DNA from: Salipaludibacillus agaradhaerens
Lineage (GTDB): Bacteria > Bacillota > Bacilli > Bacillales > Salisediminibacteriaceae
Reading direction: 5' to 3'
Assembly: GCF_002019735.1 (NCBI RefSeq)
Contig: NZ_KV917378.1
Location: 2,382,869 to 2,446,868 of the forward strand
Length of the DNA: 64,000 nucleotides
Every line of letters starts with the position of its first letter. Position 1 is the stretch's first letter. The position numbers were made by a program, and so were the translations under genes. The notes beneath the pieces are model-generated. The model saw only the letters and a program-made list of their open reading frames with translations. It did no database searches and was not told the origin of the DNA. Positions 29,101-39,368 of this stretch are shown here, piece by piece.

Positions 29101-30299
29101 GTGTAACTTGCCGCATTAGCTTCAAAATCAACCGACATACCATCGCCGCCAAGTCTGACGTTAATAGCCAGATCATCTACTGGACCTGTTGCTAACGGAT
29201 GAATGTATCCTTTATGTCCTGCAAAATTTAACGTGTCATGAAAGGGCATGATGTTTACCTGTGGTCCAAATAACTGCTGACGGTCAGTCACTCGTTTTAA
29301 ATCACGGCGTAATTGTTCATGGCGATATTTATGATGTGGTTTAATTCGAATAAACTCTTCTTTGATGGCTGTAATCAGTTGTGTTAATGTCATCGTATGT
29401 GTCACAAAAACGCGAAATGGTACGATATTCATGGCCATACAAGGGGTATTAATCGCTGCAGGCTCTAAGCGATTCATCACTGGTAACCCAATAATAATCT
29501 CTTCATTTCCTATCATTTTATAAAGATAGAGGGCAGTCGCTGCCATAACTAATTCATAACTATTAGCTTGAAGGTTCTTTTCGGTTTTCTTTAGATCCTC
29601 CACGTCTGTTTTCGTCAAGCATGCATTTGCTCGCACTAGCTTTGTTGCCCTCTTCCCATGACTTGAAGCAAGCGTGGCAACTTCCGAAAAAACTTTAAAA
29701 TGGTTATTCCAAAAATCACGATCGTGTTCCTTTTTCTCAGACTCCTTATAGTGAAGATCCGCCTCTATCATTTTCATAAAGGAAGTAAATGTATTGTCAA
29801 CCTTATTTCCTTGTATGAGCTGTGTATAGACAAAGGCCACTTTCTGAGACAGGAGCGAAAAACCATAACCATCAATGGCAATATGGTGAATCTTTTGGTA
29901 CCACCAATAGCAATTATCTGCTATTTTAAATAAGACTTGCGTAAAAAGGGCGTCAGACATTAAATTTATTGGTTCCGCTATATCCACTTCCATCCACTGC
30001 AAAGCCATTGATTGAGGGTCCTTCTTTTGGCTGAAGTCTTTAAAGTGAAAGGTGATAGGATCAGATAAGGCAATAACTTGATAACTCTCTTCTCCCGTTT
30101 GATTAAACGTGGCATGAAGAGCTTCTGCTTCTTTTAATACAAGACGAACAGCTTGTTCGAAATAACGCGGATCAATGGCTCCCTCAATCGCCACATACTC
30201 CGCTGTATTATATAAAGGGTTCCCCTGGTCCAACTGTTGAGCGAACCAAATACCTGCCTGTGCTTCTGTTAGAGGCAGACGTTTTTGCTGTTGATCCAT
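23166..30299 (-). CDS. dhbF: Bacillibactin synthetase DhbF (dimodular NRPS with thioesterase)
   Basis: 2377 residues, the same size as B. subtilis DhbF. Domain order by motif: C1 (HHIAIDG at 138-144), A1 (about 460-960), carrier 1 ([12 protein letters not shown]), C2 (MHHIIVDGW), A2 (about 1530-2020), carrier 2 ([12 protein letters not shown]) and a C-terminal thioesterase (GWSLGGN). Reading specificity residues by eye gives DILQLGLIWK for A1 (glycine in DhbF) and DFWNIGMVHK for A2 (threonine), so it joins 2,3-dihydroxybenzoyl-Gly-Thr and cyclises three units to the trilactone bacillibactin. Starts 86 bases after dhbB. All active-site residues I looked for are present. Confidence 0.97.
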   Translation of the reverse strand: MDQQQKRLPLTEAQAGIWFAQQLDQGNPLYNTAEYVAIEGAIDPRYFEQAVRLVLKEAEALHATFNQTGEESYQVIALSDPITFHFKDFSQKKDPQSMALQWMEVDIAEPINLMSDALFTQVLFKIADNCYWWYQKIHHIAIDGYGFSLLSQKVAFVYTQLIQGNKVDNTFTSFMKMIEADLHYKESEKKEHDRDFWNNHFKVFSEVATLASSHGKRATKLVRANACLTKTDVEDLKKTEKNLQANSYELVMAATALYLYKMIGNEEIIIGLPVMNRLEPAAINTPCMAMNIVPFRVFVTHTMTLTQLITAIKEEFIRIKPHHKYRHEQLRRDLKRVTDRQQLFGPQVNIMPFHDTLNFAGHKGYIHPLATGPVDDLAINVRLGGDGMSVDFEANAASYTVEQLQTHHQRFLSLLQTLSQQVPTTLIASIDVLLREEKQLVLTNGRNNTAQTVNGDFIQRLEQQMAKLPHQLALKCENRYLTYQEMTIRINRLAKLLENKGVRTGDYVAVALPRTEDTVITMLAILKTGAAYLPLDMDYPVERLHYMVENTRPICAVTTVEEERKLPLTSYMDVIKLDESKTIEQLNQENGPYTAKAVTAAQPAYVIYTSGSTGKPKGVVISRHSLTNFLMAMDDKIGLHTTDNFLAVTTIAFDISALEMYLPLISGARLVIANKHAVKDPSQLSQLLEEEQISVMQATPTLWHLLVTYTPQSIRGLKVLVGGEALSEKLCHQLVNEQCAIINLYGPTETTIWSTLQPISFHVTGTPSIGRPIWNTDVFVLNDHLQPVPPGIPGELYIAGDGLALGYLNRPDLTFDRFVANPYGRAGSRMYRTGDLVSWQDDGSLHYIGRADFQLKIRGFRIELGEIESAIQRQSYIERAAVVSLEDSQGDKRLVAYVVPLVGDTFDDVRLKHDISASLPNYMVPSAVVPLESFPLTPNGKIDRKALPLPEMESHKGGRQPRTSQEELLCKLFAEVLSISHITIDDHFFDLGGHSLHAVSVMSRIRDMFKVDLPIGALFGAPTVAELTEVINQGTEDTIPAVKRVERSHHLPLSFAQQRLWFLHYMEGPRPTYNIPAVIRLTGELDKECLQDAIHEVIDRHETLRTIFPNDDGTARQQILPKGHVRPKVRCANVTETELARYIESAITYGFELYEEPPIRIHLFKTTEKDAVLLLLMHHIIVDGWSFTPLLQDISHAYRERLSKGAVTWDELPVQYGDYVYWQHDVLGTHHSNSPFVARHMAYWKEQLTDLPDELRLPVNFSRPAESSFLGGVVPLNLSAEQHEQLITLAKMHHVSLFMLLQAAFATLLSRLGAGYDIPIGTPVAGRQDDVLEELVGLFVNTIVLRTDLSGNPTFTELLQRVRKTNLGAYEHQELPFEHLVEALNPSRSRARHPLFQVMFVFQNTPDPSLDLPGVSSDFDIKSVGSAKFDLTLELRETKTVDGSPAGLTGLFEYSADLFKRERVEAIAKRFTQLLVELVKDPTQPISGYPILLPEEEATLKGTHAFELVTQSLTIPQLFEKQANLTPDNIAVTVDGTVLTYDTLNRKANQLARHFLKKGVGPDRIVALALPRSHDLIVAILAVLKAGATYLPLDPDYPKERLTYMVEDAKPMMVVTNEGLMSRLAHDELKLDDKRIQESLVMESYENLTNDERLAPLSSDHAAYIIYTSGSTGKPKGVVIPHKNVVRLFEATFHWFQFSEHDVWTMFHSYAFDFSVWEIWGALLHGGKLVIVPYGVSRAPDQFLRLLVAEKVTVLNQTPSAFYQLIHADTQDKTSSERLHLRYVIFGGEALELRRLKTWYERHAEDEPKLINMYGITETTVHVSYVALTEQMALDGSESVIGEPIPDLHVYVLDECLQPVPDGVAGEMYITGEGLARGYLGRPDLTSDRFVADPFGKHGERMYRTGDVAKRDTDGTLLYIGRSDHQVKLRGFRIELGEIESVLEAHHSIAQAAVDVKERHAGDKRLVAYIVPQEKLEPASIKQYASEFLPDYMVPSVMMIMDKLPLTANGKLDRKELPAPDFSEQVIGTGPRTPQEELLCELFADCLGIPEIGIDDHFFELGGHSLLAVKLMSRIRDTLGIELTIGDLFDAPSVAGLASKLEMGESTNALDVLVPLRATGTKPPLFCVHPAGGLSWCYAGLMKSLDAETPLYGIQAKGISHGGQLPNTLEEMALDYIHHMKKIQPEGPYYLVGWSLGGNVIHAMAVELQRRGEEVDLVAMLDAYPSHFLPMMQKPSEEEALVALLALGGYDPDNVGEGKLTMERTIEILRSDGSALASLDDETIRNLKLTYANSVKLLGEYKPKPFNGDVLFFKSTIIPEWFDPIDPNTWKPYVSGKLMKYDMACRHKDMCQPEPLAKIGRVISKKLHQSKHTVHFT

Positions 30300-30324
30300 T
30301 TATTTTTTACCTCCCTCTTAACAT

Positions 30325-30345
30325 TAATCGAACCTTCAATCTCTT
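30325..30345 (+). repeat. Dispersed CGAACCTTC repeat, 5' fragment
   Basis: TTAATCGAACCTTCAATCTC only; lies in the dhbB-dhbF gap. Confidence 0.4.
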
Positions 30346-30385
30346 AGTTTAGAAAAAATACGTTCATCTAAATTACTTAGTAAGA

Positions 30386-31291
30386 TTAATAGATTGTTTC
30401 TGATGTTGCTGTAAGTAGAGCCCACCACTGCTCTAGCGTTGGTTGTTCAGCTAAATCAGTAAATGTCACCTCTGCCCCTCCCTGTCGCCATTTTTCAACA
30501 AGACTCATTATCCTAATAGAGTCCAAGCCTTTTTCGATCAAATTGTCACGTAACGTCATACTCTCTACTGATTCATCCATGATTTCAGCTACTTGCAGAC
30601 GTAAATCATCCTTCGTCTCTGGTAAGGCGGAAGGGATTGCTTGTACAGGAGTATTCTCCTGCCAGTCCTCGATGAGTTGGTCTGTGGAACACACAACCCC
30701 GCAACGTTCTGCTACATAAGTGATGGCCATCCGATGATACTCAGCTGAAAAGTCTGCTATCGCATCTGTGATCATAAAAGGCTGGATATCCTCCATAAAT
30801 GCCTCACCTGCTGTCATTAAGCAGCCTATATGCGCGTATACACCACATATCATCAGTTGATCTCGGCCCTTTTCTCGTAATATTTCAAGCAAATTCGTCT
30901 GCTTAAAGGCACTATAACGCCATTTCGTTAGTAATATATCGTTACCTGTCAGTGCCACCGAGTTATGAATCGCTGTTTTCTCCTCGTTATCCGGCACACC
31001 TTTTCCCCAAAAGTCATATAAGAGTCCCCGTTTTTCCAATGTTTGACCACCTGGCTGCGCGGAATAAATAACTGGAATATCTAGACGCTCACATTCTATT
31101 TTCAGTTGTTGAATATGTTGAATAAGTTCAGTAAATGGGGACGTTTCTTGATCATATTTGTCTAAAAAGTAATTCTCCATATCATGGATAAGAAGAGCAG
31201 AACGCTTTGGATCAGCATTCCACGGTACTTTATTTTCAGGGAGATTTGTCTTCGTTGGCATCTGATAAGGTTTAATCGTCGGTATTGCCAT
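30386..31291 (-). CDS. dhbB: Isochorismatase/aryl carrier protein DhbB
   Basis: 301-residue bifunctional protein. Residues 1-210 are an isochorismatase that converts isochorismate to 2,3-dihydro-2,3-dihydroxybenzoate, with Asp37 in IHDMENYF and the family Cys-region replaced in place by HIGCLMTAG (Cys157). The C-terminal 80 residues are an aryl carrier domain with Ser258 in GLDSIRIM as the phosphopantetheine site. It hands dihydroxybenzoate, loaded by DhbE, to DhbF. It is in the usual position between dhbE and dhbF. Confidence 0.96.
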   Translation of the reverse strand: MAIPTIKPYQMPTKTNLPENKVPWNADPKRSALLIHDMENYFLDKYDQETSPFTELIQHIQQLKIECERLDIPVIYSAQPGGQTLEKRGLLYDFWGKGVPDNEEKTAIHNSVALTGNDILLTKWRYSAFKQTNLLEILREKGRDQLMICGVYAHIGCLMTAGEAFMEDIQPFMITDAIADFSAEYHRMAITYVAERCGVVCSTDQLIEDWQENTPVQAIPSALPETKDDLRLQVAEIMDESVESMTLRDNLIEKGLDSIRIMSLVEKWRQGGAEVTFTDLAEQPTLEQWWALLTATSETIY

Positions 31292-31365
31292 TAAGTCACT
31301 TCCTCTCTAAAATGGGTCATCACTAGCATGATAACGACAATTTTTTAGCTTCATTTTTTATTACG

Positions 31366-32994
31366 TTACTTTTTCGCCATATTATGTTCATTCAATTTAA
31401 CTTTAATGAGACGTCGTAGCTCCTTTTTATTTACTTTACCTATCGCTGTTTTCGGAAAATTTGCCATCCATTCAATACGATCAGGCATCTTATAATCAGC
31501 CAGTCCTTCCGTTCGTAAAAAGGCTATCAGATCAGTTTCTTTCAAGTCTTGATCTCTAGAGATAACAAAGGCGCATGATTTTTCACCAAGCCATTTATCA
31601 GGCATGGCGACGATAGCCACATCTCTCACTGCTGGATGGGCCAGCAAATAATTTTCAACTTCCTCAGCAGCAATTTTTTCACCTGCACGATTAATTTGAT
31701 CCTTCACGCGATCTATTACTGTTATATAGCCGTCCTCCGAGACACGAACTAAGTCCCCAGTTCGATAATAGCCATCTGCCGTAAAAGCCTTCTCATTATG
31801 CTCCTCGGCTTTATAATAGCCTCTAATGGTATAGGGGCCCCTTGTCAACAACTCGCCGATCTCTCCTTGTGCCACTTCATTATCTTCTTCATCGACGACA
31901 CGAATGTCGTCATAAACTGACATTGGTTTTCCTTGTGTCTGTATAATCACGTCATCGGAATCATTAAGACGTGTGTAATTAACGAGCCCTTCTGCCATGC
32001 CATATACTTGTTGTAATGTACAACCAAAGACAGGCGTTACTTTTTTCGCAGCTTCCGCACTGAGTTTAGAACCTCCTACTTGTAGGACACGAAGGGATGA
32101 TAAATCATAATGCCGTGTCGGAACTGCTTCAAGCCAAATTAACGCAAGAGGGGGTACAATCGCTGTTATGGTGACCCTTTCTTGTTCAATAAGTGGAAAT
32201 GCTTCATCTGGGCTTGCTCCTTTAGAAAGGACAACTTTTCCTCCCGCATACATCGTTCCGAGCACGCCAGGTGAGCTTAACGGATAGTTATGAGCCGCTG
32301 GTAATACGGCTAAGTAAACGCTTGTCTCATCCAGTTGGCAGACGTCTGCACTCATTCGAAGACTATACATATATTCGTTATGTGTCCGGGCAATCATTTT
32401 CGGCAAGCCTGTGCTTCCACCTGACAATTGGAAGAATGCCACATCGTCTGCCTTTATGTCTGGTAATGCAGTCTCATTTTCATACAAGTTGTTTAATGAA
32501 TAAAAATCGCCGCCATCCTCATCTGCCACGATAATGGTATCCACGCTTGTGACGTCTGTTTGTATTTTCTTAGCTAACTGTTTGAAGCCATAACCGTATC
32601 CATCTCCTGGAATGATATATGCTTTCGCTTCACTAAATTCACAAAAATAACGAATCTCACTGTCACGATGGGAAAGGAGTGAAAAAACAGGGATAGCGCC
32701 AAGTCGGAAAAGGGCGAAAATCACCTCTATAAAATCCAATGTATTCGGCAATTGAACGACGACCCGGTCCTCACGAGATAGTCCGATACGTTGAAGCCCT
32801 GCCGCCAACTGATTCACTCGGTTGTCTAATTCTTTATAGGTAACTCTTGACTGATGATCGACGATGGCCGTGCGGTCGCCGTATATGCTAGCACGATCGC
32901 TTAACATTTGACCGAACGTTTTGTCTTCCCAGCAGCCCAATTCTTTATAACGCGTTTTTAACTTTTCAGGCCAAGGCTTATAATGTTTCAGCAT
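31366..32994 (-). CDS. dhbE: 2,3-dihydroxybenzoate-AMP ligase DhbE
   Basis: 542-residue stand-alone adenylation enzyme that activates 2,3-dihydroxybenzoate and loads the DhbB carrier domain. It shows the ANL-family signature LSGGSTGLPKMIARTH, AAHNYPLSSPGV of aryl-acid ligases, the YGMAEG block, GYYRTGD and the C-terminal lysine region FPKTAIGKVNKKELR. The start overlaps dhbC by 17 bases. Confidence 0.97.
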   Translation of the reverse strand: MLKHYKPWPEKLKTRYKELGCWEDKTFGQMLSDRASIYGDRTAIVDHQSRVTYKELDNRVNQLAAGLQRIGLSREDRVVVQLPNTLDFIEVIFALFRLGAIPVFSLLSHRDSEIRYFCEFSEAKAYIIPGDGYGYGFKQLAKKIQTDVTSVDTIIVADEDGGDFYSLNNLYENETALPDIKADDVAFFQLSGGSTGLPKMIARTHNEYMYSLRMSADVCQLDETSVYLAVLPAAHNYPLSSPGVLGTMYAGGKVVLSKGASPDEAFPLIEQERVTITAIVPPLALIWLEAVPTRHYDLSSLRVLQVGGSKLSAEAAKKVTPVFGCTLQQVYGMAEGLVNYTRLNDSDDVIIQTQGKPMSVYDDIRVVDEEDNEVAQGEIGELLTRGPYTIRGYYKAEEHNEKAFTADGYYRTGDLVRVSEDGYITVIDRVKDQINRAGEKIAAEEVENYLLAHPAVRDVAIVAMPDKWLGEKSCAFVISRDQDLKETDLIAFLRTEGLADYKMPDRIEWMANFPKTAIGKVNKKELRRLIKVKLNEHNMAKK

Positions 32995-34225
32995 CCTTTC
33001 TCCCCCTTATCAAAACTGCCTCATCTCGAGACATCCCAATCGCTTGCAGCATCGTTTGGAATTTAGCGGAGGTCTCTGCTAGTTCGCCTTCTGGAGTAGA
33101 GCCGTTAACAATGCCAGCCCCTGCGAAAAGCTTCAGCGAATAATCTGCCACCTCCGCACATCGAATCGTCACTACCCATTCACCGTCTCCACGACTGTCA
33201 TTCCAACCAACCATGCCTGTAAACAACCCACGATCAAAAGGCTCAATCGATTGAATCGCCTTTTTAGCAGTGATAGTCGGTGTCCCGCATACTGCTGGTG
33301 TCGGATGAAGTGCTTGAGCTAATTGAAGCGACGTCACTTCTTCAGATGCCAGCGTGCCTTCAATAACAGAAGATAAATGCCACATTGTTTTTGTATGAAG
33401 GAGCGACGGCTCTTCTGGCACATGGAGTGACTTACAAAAAGGTTTTAACGCTTCCACTACCGAGTCCACAACGACTGCATGCTCATGACGATCCTTTACA
33501 GATTTAAGTAAAGCGGATGAACGCTGAGCATCCTCATCCGGATTATGACTTCTTGGAGCAGAGCCAGCTAACGGATTGGCAGTTACTTTTAATCCGTTTT
33601 TTGAGATTAATAGCTCTGGACTTGCCCCAATTAACGCTCTCTGACCACTATCTAACGTTGTATCGTCATTTAGGTTCACAGCGAATGTATAGCCGTCAGG
33701 GTTCGCCATAGCAAGTCGATATAATAAGTCTCGGATGTTTACTTTTTCTTCCGTTTTGACTTCAAGTGATCGCGATAGGACAATTTTTTTCAGTTCTCCC
33801 GTGCTAATTCTCTTTAAGCCTTGATTGACTGCCTGTTCGTATTCCTCAGGCAATGGCACAGGTTTAATCGTGTATGACGACACCGGAGCTTCTCCTGATA
33901 TATTCGTCATCTGTTTGAAAGGCAGAGCATCAGACCAACTTGTAAAAAGTGGGACCTTTAAATACGCTTGTTGCTCAGAATTGAAAGGTATAGCCCCTAC
34001 TACTAGCGGATTCTCACTCAATCCATAGCGCTTAGCTTTATCTAATGCGGCATGCACCTGCTCTTGTAAGGAGTGATACTTAGACATAGCATCGTCTCTT
34101 AGACATGTGAAGACACCATTAGCCAATAATGTATGATTTGAAGAGGCTAAAAAGAAAGAAGATTCAGGCGTATAATCGTAAAGCAATTGTTCAGCTTTCT
34201 CTATATGTGGCATGCTTGTTTTCAT
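32978..34225 (-). CDS. dhbC: Isochorismate synthase DhbC
   Basis: About 415 residues; converts chorismate to isochorismate, the first step of dihydroxybenzoate synthesis. The chorismate-binding fold is clear from [21 protein letters not shown] and [13 protein letters not shown]. The Met at 34225 is used because GGAGG is eight bases upstream; the in-frame ATG at 34240 contains that site. It lies 21 bases after dhbA and overlaps dhbE. Confidence 0.96.
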   Translation of the reverse strand: MKTSMPHIEKAEQLLYDYTPESSFFLASSNHTLLANGVFTCLRDDAMSKYHSLQEQVHAALDKAKRYGLSENPLVVGAIPFNSEQQAYLKVPLFTSWSDALPFKQMTNISGEAPVSSYTIKPVPLPEEYEQAVNQGLKRISTGELKKIVLSRSLEVKTEEKVNIRDLLYRLAMANPDGYTFAVNLNDDTTLDSGQRALIGASPELLISKNGLKVTANPLAGSAPRSHNPDEDAQRSSALLKSVKDRHEHAVVVDSVVEALKPFCKSLHVPEEPSLLHTKTMWHLSSVIEGTLASEEVTSLQLAQALHPTPAVCGTPTITAKKAIQSIEPFDRGLFTGMVGWNDSRGDGEWVVTIRCAEVADYSLKLFAGAGIVNGSTPEGELAETSAKFQTMLQAIGMSRDEAVLIRGRKDAETL

Positions 34226-34246
34226 CACATGTACCTCCATCCTGAT

Positions 34247-35032
34247 TTAAACTCCAAGTGTTGCCCCACCATCAATACGAATGTCATGCATTGTAATATG
34301 ACGCGATTTTTCAGATACGAGAAATAAAACAGCATCAGCAATATCTGTAGGTTCAGCTATTCTTTTCAACGGAATTCCCGTGCGATACTCTTGCTTATTC
34401 CCATTAATCACACGCTGTCCTCCATTGTCGTCTTTCCACATGTTTCGTTGCATAGGAGTATCTGTAGAGCCAGGAGATACACTATTACACCGGATATTAT
34501 GCTGCGCCAATTCTAAACCAAGACACTTTGAGAACATCGTCGCTGCCGCTTTAGATGCAGCATAAGCTGACATATCCATCCGTGGTATATAAGCCGCATT
34601 AGAACCTACTGTCACGATCACGCCATCCTGGCGAGTGATCATAAACCGGCTGATAGCTTGCGATATATAAAACAAAGCGGTTGTGTTAACGGCAAATGTT
34701 GCATGCCAATCCTCCGTAGATAACTCATGTATAGCGCCTGTTTTTAAAATACCAGCAACATTCACTAAAATATCGATGGGACCAACTGTTGTCTCAATCG
34801 TTTGTATCAGATGATCAACACTTTCTTTCTCTGTCACATCGCACTTAAAACGGTGAACAGTTTCTTCATTTTCTGCTAACGATTGAGGCGGTTTCTCAAC
34901 AAATGTCTCGCTACAATCGACCGCTGCTACTGTCGCTCCTTGATTTACCAAAGCTCGAACGATGGCTGCGCCAATCCCTTGTGCCCCGCCGGTGACAACA
35001 GCCACCTTTCCAGCTAACCCTTCATAAGTCAT
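34247..35032 (-). CDS. dhbA: 2,3-dihydro-2,3-dihydroxybenzoate dehydrogenase DhbA
   Basis: 261-residue short-chain dehydrogenase that oxidises the DhbB product to 2,3-dihydroxybenzoate. It has the NAD site TGGAQGIGAA, NVAG, catalytic Ser region and YAASK (Tyr/Lys pair). The ATG at 35032 has GAGG eight bases upstream; the in-frame GTG at 35041 is too close to it. First gene of the dhbACEBF operon, 29 bases after a perfect Fur palindrome. Confidence 0.96.
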   Translation of the reverse strand: MTYEGLAGKVAVVTGGAQGIGAAIVRALVNQGATVAAVDCSETFVEKPPQSLAENEETVHRFKCDVTEKESVDHLIQTIETTVGPIDILVNVAGILKTGAIHELSTEDWHATFAVNTTALFYISQAISRFMITRQDGVIVTVGSNAAYIPRMDMSAYAASKAAATMFSKCLGLELAQHNIRCNSVSPGSTDTPMQRNMWKDDNGGQRVINGNKQEYRTGIPLKRIAEPTDIADAVLFLVSEKSRHITMHDIRIDGGATLGV

Positions 35033-35060
35033 CGACTCCACCTCTTTTCATTTAAATTAA

Positions 35061-35081
35061 TGATAATGATAATCATTATCA
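35061..35081. promoter_or_regulatory. Fur box of the dhb operon
   Basis: Perfect palindrome: TGATAATGAT, a central A, then ATCATTATCA. It contains the full Fur 7-1-7 core and lies 29 bases before dhbA, so iron-loaded Fur would block the operon. Confidence 0.92.
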
Positions 35082-35248
35082 TTTATGTGTATTTTTATAA
35101 TACTGGTTATGCTCATTAAAATAAATGGTTCTTTTTTACTCTTTTTACAAAAAATAAATTGTTAACGGGTGGGTTCAAAACTTGAAGTATGTTGTTTGAT
35201 TGCGATGATGAGGTAACAGAAATAAGAGGATAACATTGTGCCGTGAGA

Positions 35249-35300
35249 TAAAAGCGAACCTTCAATCAGGACATTACCGGCGGTTAGCTGTGATAAAAAT
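35249..35300 (+). repeat. Dispersed CGAACCTTC repeat, short form
   Basis: GCGAACCTTCAATCAGGACA, TTACCGGCGGTTAGCTGTG, ATAAAAATG. Lies in the gap between besA and the dhb Fur box. Confidence 0.65.
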
Positions 35301-35315
35301 GATTAAAGACGGTAT

Positions 35316-35345
35316 CCTCCCTGTTTTTAAAGCATAACAGGGAGG
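35316..35345 (-). terminator. Hairpin after besA
   Basis: CCTCCCTGTT and AACAGGGAGG arms with a ten-base loop, about 60 bases beyond the besA stop. No good T tract, so termination strength is uncertain. Confidence 0.55.
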
Positions 35346-35404
35346 CGATCACGACTAGTTAATAGTTAGGAAGACAAGTTTTTCGCATCTGACATAGATG
35401 TTTT

Positions 35405-36220
35405 CTAAGGATCGTATGAATAGCGTATCGTTCGATTAATAAGGGGAAGCATGACAGAACCATGCCCTTCACCGGCAAATTCCACGTATTCAGACGTTAA
35501 CCCTAGCCTTTCATACGGTTTAAGGATGCCATACATGTTCACAGCACACTGACCGATATTGCTTTTATGATAGCGCTCTTGTTCGCCTAAACCTATTACA
35601 ACATGAGCCGATATATGTTGATTCACTAGACGATTCGGAAATTCACGGGCTAACCGTATCATTTTATCTGGATGCCAATGGATAGAAGGGCTTCCAGCAA
35701 CATAATAGTGAAAGGAATATGGGGAGGATAACAAGGCATAAAGAACAAACAACCCACCTAGGGAGTGACCGAATAGGGTCTGTTTTTTTTTATTAATAGA
35801 ATAGTTCCCTTCTATCAGCGGCTTTAATTCGGTATCTATAAATGACAAGAATTGCTCGGCTCCTCCATGTGGTGGCCACTTTCCCCCATCAGGCTTTAAC
35901 ATAACCGGGGAACCAGTTGTGTAATCAAAAAATCGTTCAGACGAAAATAAATGGTCGGTTTGGTAGCCGATAGCAACAATGATGGCGGGAGACACTCCTG
36001 TTTTCTCCTCCCTTTTCGACTGCATCGTAACAGCTTCAAAAAAAGTGCCAAAGACAGCATTCCCATCTAATGCATAAATCACTGGATAGCCATCAGGAGG
36101 TGGTTCTGTTTGTGGCACGGACACTAACAGGCGGTAATGACGGTTTCCATGTGAGACGATCTCGTACTGTCTCGTACCGGACAACATGACCTGGCTATTA
36201 GGAAAGTCACTCAAATTCAT
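35405..36220 (-). CDS. besA: Ferri-bacillibactin esterase, BesA type
   Basis: 271-residue alpha/beta hydrolase of the IroE/BesA/Fes group with the nucleophile elbow GHSLGG, VIYALDGNAVFG near the N-terminus and EFAGEGHGSV containing the catalytic His at the end. In Bacillus such enzymes open the bacillibactin trilactone in the cytoplasm to free iron. No signal peptide is visible, which fits a cytoplasmic role. It starts 41 bases after feuC on the same strand, so uptake and release are encoded in one operon, whereas in B. subtilis besA sits beside dhbA. Confidence 0.9.
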   Translation of the reverse strand: MNLSDFPNSQVMLSGTRQYEIVSHGNRHYRLLVSVPQTEPPPDGYPVIYALDGNAVFGTFFEAVTMQSKREEKTGVSPAIIVAIGYQTDHLFSSERFFDYTTGSPVMLKPDGGKWPPHGGAEQFLSFIDTELKPLIEGNYSINKKKQTLFGHSLGGLFVLYALLSSPYSFHYYVAGSPSIHWHPDKMIRLAREFPNRLVNQHISAHVVIGLGEQERYHKSNIGQCAVNMYGILKPYERLGLTSEYVEFAGEGHGSVMLPLINRTIRYSYDP

Positions 36221-36261
36221 AACTATGACACCCTTTACACACTTGAAGTAGATTCTATTTT

Positions 36262-37248
36262 TTACATACGTACTTTAAATAATAAATAAACAAAATAAGG
36301 GACACCGATAATTGCAATAACAATTCCTACGGGTATTTCAGCTGGAGCCACTACCGTCCTTGCGATAAAATCTGACCCTATGACCAGCAACATTCCGATG
36401 AGTCCACAAACAGGCATGATATTTTTATGTTCATTGCCGACGATAAGTCTTGCCATATGTGGCGCCATTAAACCAACGAACGAAATACTGCCTGCGACTG
36501 ACACACACGCACTAATAAGTCCGATACTACTTAATAACAGGATCGACTTCTCTTTTTCGACAGAGACACCAATGCTTATTAATGACTCTTCACTCATTCT
36601 AAAAAGATCTAGCATATACGTACGTCGCATAATCACAGGGACACAAATGAGAAACCACGGAATCACAGCCAACACAAACATCCAATTTGCACTGTAAATA
36701 CTCCCTGATAGCCAGACTGTGGCCATTTCAAAATCTTGTGCCTTCATTTTTAATGATAGAAATATCGTAAACGCCCCAAAACCTGCCCCTGCAGCAATAC
36801 CAGTTAATAGTAAACGTTGTGGATCCAATCTGCCTTGTTCCCATGAAATGAGATAAATAATCAAGGCTGCTGCAAGCCCCCCGACTAAGCCATAAATTGG
36901 CATTGTTAAAGTAAAGAGCCATGACGTACTAGAGACATAACCTTGGAAAAAGAACATGAAGACTACTATCGCTGCACCAGCGCCACTATTAATGCCTAAA
37001 ATACCTGGATCAGCAAGACCGTTCTTTGTAATGCCTTGAAGTACACCTCCAGCTATGCCTAATCCTAAACCGATAAGACCTGCTAAAATGACGCGAGGTA
37101 ACCGGAAGTGAAAAATGACGAGATCAATATTTTCAGACACATTTCGCCTTAAAAAAGCATCGATTAACTGTTGCAATGACACATCATAAATACCTACGGA
37201 TAAGCTTATGTAAAAAAACACGATTAAGCCTATGCCACCTACTAACAT
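36262..37248 (-). CDS. feuC: Iron-siderophore ABC permease FeuC
   Basis: 328-residue FecCD-family membrane subunit with about nine to ten hydrophobic segments and the family blocks RLPRVILAGLIGLGLGIAGG, NGLADPGILGINSGAG and VSFVGLMAPH-like AGSISFVGLMAPHMARLI. AAGGA lies six bases before the ATG; the gene begins 25 bases after feuB stops. With FeuB it forms the channel for ferri-bacillibactin. Confidence 0.93.
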   Translation of the reverse strand: MLVGGIGLIVFFYISLSVGIYDVSLQQLIDAFLRRNVSENIDLVIFHFRLPRVILAGLIGLGLGIAGGVLQGITKNGLADPGILGINSGAGAAIVVFMFFFQGYVSSTSWLFTLTMPIYGLVGGLAAALIIYLISWEQGRLDPQRLLLTGIAAGAGFGAFTIFLSLKMKAQDFEMATVWLSGSIYSANWMFVLAVIPWFLICVPVIMRRTYMLDLFRMSEESLISIGVSVEKEKSILLLSSIGLISACVSVAGSISFVGLMAPHMARLIVGNEHKNIMPVCGLIGMLLVIGSDFIARTVVAPAEIPVGIVIAIIGVPYFVYLLFKVRM

Positions 37249-37273
37249 AGCTGTCCTTAACTTAATAAACTTA

Positions 37274-38281
37274 TTAGCGATGACTCCCCACTCCCCTCGT
37301 TTTAATTAAATAGAGAAAGAATGGGACCCCTATCATAGCTGTCACTACCCCAATAGGCGTTTCAAACGGATAATTGATATACAAGCTTAAGGAATCACTT
37401 AATGTTAGAAAAATACCGCCAATGACGGCTGAACAAGGAATCACCCACCTATAATCTGTCCCAGTAAAAAAACGGGTAATGTGTGGAATAATTAAACCTA
37501 CAAAGCCTACTTTCCCTATTAAAGCGACGGAGATACCGGTCATAATGACGACAGAAAGCATGGTCAATGCTTTAATAAGACCTTTTCGTTGCCCAAGACC
37601 TACTGCTGTTTCATCACCTAATGACAGGATCGTCACAGAATTTGCCAAAGCAAGTGCTAATAAAATACCTGCTACAGCAAATGGGATCGTAAACCAAAGC
37701 AAGTCTGGACTCATTTGATGGATTCTCGCATTGTACCAAAAGCTCATCGTTTGCGAGACTTGAAAATACGTAGCTAATGCGGCTGAAATACTGCTAAAAA
37801 ACGTCCCAATAATAGTTCCGATAATGGCCATTTTCACTGGCGAAAGTCCATTTCTGACGAGAGAAGCAATACCAAACACAACGCCGGTTCCTAAGGCGGA
37901 CCCGACTAATGAAAGCATGACCATTTGAAGCGACGTTAACGCGGGTAAGAAAATAACCGACAATGTTATGGCAAAGGCAGCCCCATCTGATACCCCCATA
38001 ATGGAAGGGGAGGCCAGATAATTCCTGGTCATCCCCTGCATTAAGGCACCGGACATAGCTAACAATGCCCCAATTAACATGGCCCCAACTGCTCTCGGCA
38101 TACGAGAAGTCATAATAATAGTGTGAGTCACATTGTCGCTATCGAATGATAGAAAGGCCTCTATCACATCAGCAGGGTGAATCACCGTTGAGCCACTGAG
38201 AATAGATAAGAATATGACTAAGGTGATTGTGATAGGCGAAGACAAAAGAATGATATAACGTAAGTGACGTTTAACTCCCAT
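37274..38281 (-). CDS. feuB: Iron-siderophore ABC permease FeuB
   Basis: 335-residue FecCD-family permease: SRMPRAVGAMLIGALLAMSG, NYLASPSIMGVSDGAA and GKVGFVGLIIPHITR are the expected family blocks. It follows feuA by 18 bases with GAGG before the ATG. Pairs with FeuC. There is no ATPase gene next to these permeases, as in B. subtilis, where YusV supplies the nucleotide-binding subunit from another locus. Confidence 0.93.
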   Translation of the reverse strand: MGVKRHLRYIILLSSPITITLVIFLSILSGSTVIHPADVIEAFLSFDSDNVTHTIIMTSRMPRAVGAMLIGALLAMSGALMQGMTRNYLASPSIMGVSDGAAFAITLSVIFLPALTSLQMVMLSLVGSALGTGVVFGIASLVRNGLSPVKMAIIGTIIGTFFSSISAALATYFQVSQTMSFWYNARIHQMSPDLLWFTIPFAVAGILLALALANSVTILSLGDETAVGLGQRKGLIKALTMLSVVIMTGISVALIGKVGFVGLIIPHITRFFTGTDYRWVIPCSAVIGGIFLTLSDSLSLYINYPFETPIGVVTAMIGVPFFLYLIKTRGVGSHR

Positions 38282-38299
38282 AATAACCTCGTTCAGCTC

Positions 38300-39313
38300 T
38301 TATTCAGCCAGCGTCTCTTTCACCACATTTAGAAATTCCGTTTTACTCCAAGCTGTTCCTCCCGCTGCCAATGGATCAATGGCATTGACGTAGACGTTAT
38401 CGGTTTTAACAGCTTCAATGCTATTCCAAATATCATTGTTTTCCAGCTCGTTCAAAGCTTCTGGTGCATCAGCATTTTCAGTTTCCTCAAATTGCACATA
38501 AATATGGTTTGGATTCATTTCAGCTAATTTTTCTAATGTGATCATTTCTTGGCTTTCTGCTGCCGCTACTTCACCTGGCACAGTTAAACCTAAATCACTA
38601 TATAATACTGGGTTAAAGTACACATCTTCCCCGTACACAAAAATGTTGCCACTTCTAATTCTAACCATGATCACCTGCTGATCTTCTAGCGACTTAGCTA
38701 AACTTTCAGAAAGCTCAGCCGCATCAGCTTCATACTCCTCAATAATGCTTTCTGCCTCTTCTGTCTTTCCAGTTATTTCTGCTGTCACAAGTAAATTTTC
38801 TTTCCAATGTGTTGCAATATGAGAAATAGGAATCATCGGTGCAACTGAAGTCAAATTATCAACCACTTCAGGTTGGAACTTCGATGTCCCTAAAATCACA
38901 TCAGGTTCTAACTGAAGCAATGTTTCATTACTCGGCTGCATTTTATCACCAATTTCAGTCGCTTCTGACATGGCGTCCCCTAGATACTCAGGGAATTCAC
39001 CCGCATGAGCCACAGCACCAATCGGGGTAATGCCTAAAACAGCGGCATCTTCCATGGCCTCCTGACTAGCAGCAACTATTTTGTCTGTAGGTACCACCAC
39101 ACGATAATCTTCACCGAGATACGTCACGGTCGTCTCTTCTCCCTCAACCGCTTCGTCTGTGCCACTATGATTCTCATTATTTTGTTCAGCAGCATTTCCT
39201 TCTGTATTATTCGGACTTGCCGCTTCCCCTTCTTCATTCATTGTTTCTTCATTGCCACAAGCTGCTAACACAACGCTCATCATTAGCACAAGCGGTAGTA
39301 ACTTCTTAAACAT
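38300..39313 (-). CDS. feuA: Ferri-bacillibactin-binding lipoprotein FeuA
   Basis: 337-residue substrate-binding protein of the FepB/FhuD class, anchored by a lipobox (VVLAACGNE, Cys at about residue 19). A Glu/Asn-rich linker (about 25-60) separates the anchor from the two-lobed binding domain, where GITPIGAVAHAGEFPEYLG and LLQLEPDVILGTSKF mark the first lobe. First gene of feuABC-besA. Upstream are a TATAAT promoter with poor -35, a Fur box and a direct repeat that suits activation by the adjacent Btr-type regulator. Confidence 0.93.
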   Translation of the reverse strand: MFKKLLPLVLMMSVVLAACGNEETMNEEGEAASPNNTEGNAAEQNNENHSGTDEAVEGEETTVTYLGEDYRVVVPTDKIVAASQEAMEDAAVLGITPIGAVAHAGEFPEYLGDAMSEATEIGDKMQPSNETLLQLEPDVILGTSKFQPEVVDNLTSVAPMIPISHIATHWKENLLVTAEITGKTEEAESIIEEYEADAAELSESLAKSLEDQQVIMVRIRSGNIFVYGEDVYFNPVLYSDLGLTVPGEVAAAESQEMITLEKLAEMNPNHIYVQFEETENADAPEALNELENNDIWNSIEAVKTDNVYVNAIDPLAAGGTAWSKTEFLNVVKETLAE

Positions 39314-39347
39314 TCTTTCATCTCTCCCTTTTAGAGTTAACTATATG

Positions 39348-39362
39348 TGATAATGATTCTCA
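39348..39362. promoter_or_regulatory. Fur box of feuABC-besA
   Basis: TGATAATGATTCTCA: 12 of 14 consensus bases, overlapping the start region just downstream of the -10. Confidence 0.85.
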
Positions 39363-39368
39363 ATTAGA

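Noticed and set aside
23166-30299. Many 60-100 codon frames on the plus strand across dhbF
   Set aside because: They are antisense shadows of a clear NRPS gene with intact motifs.
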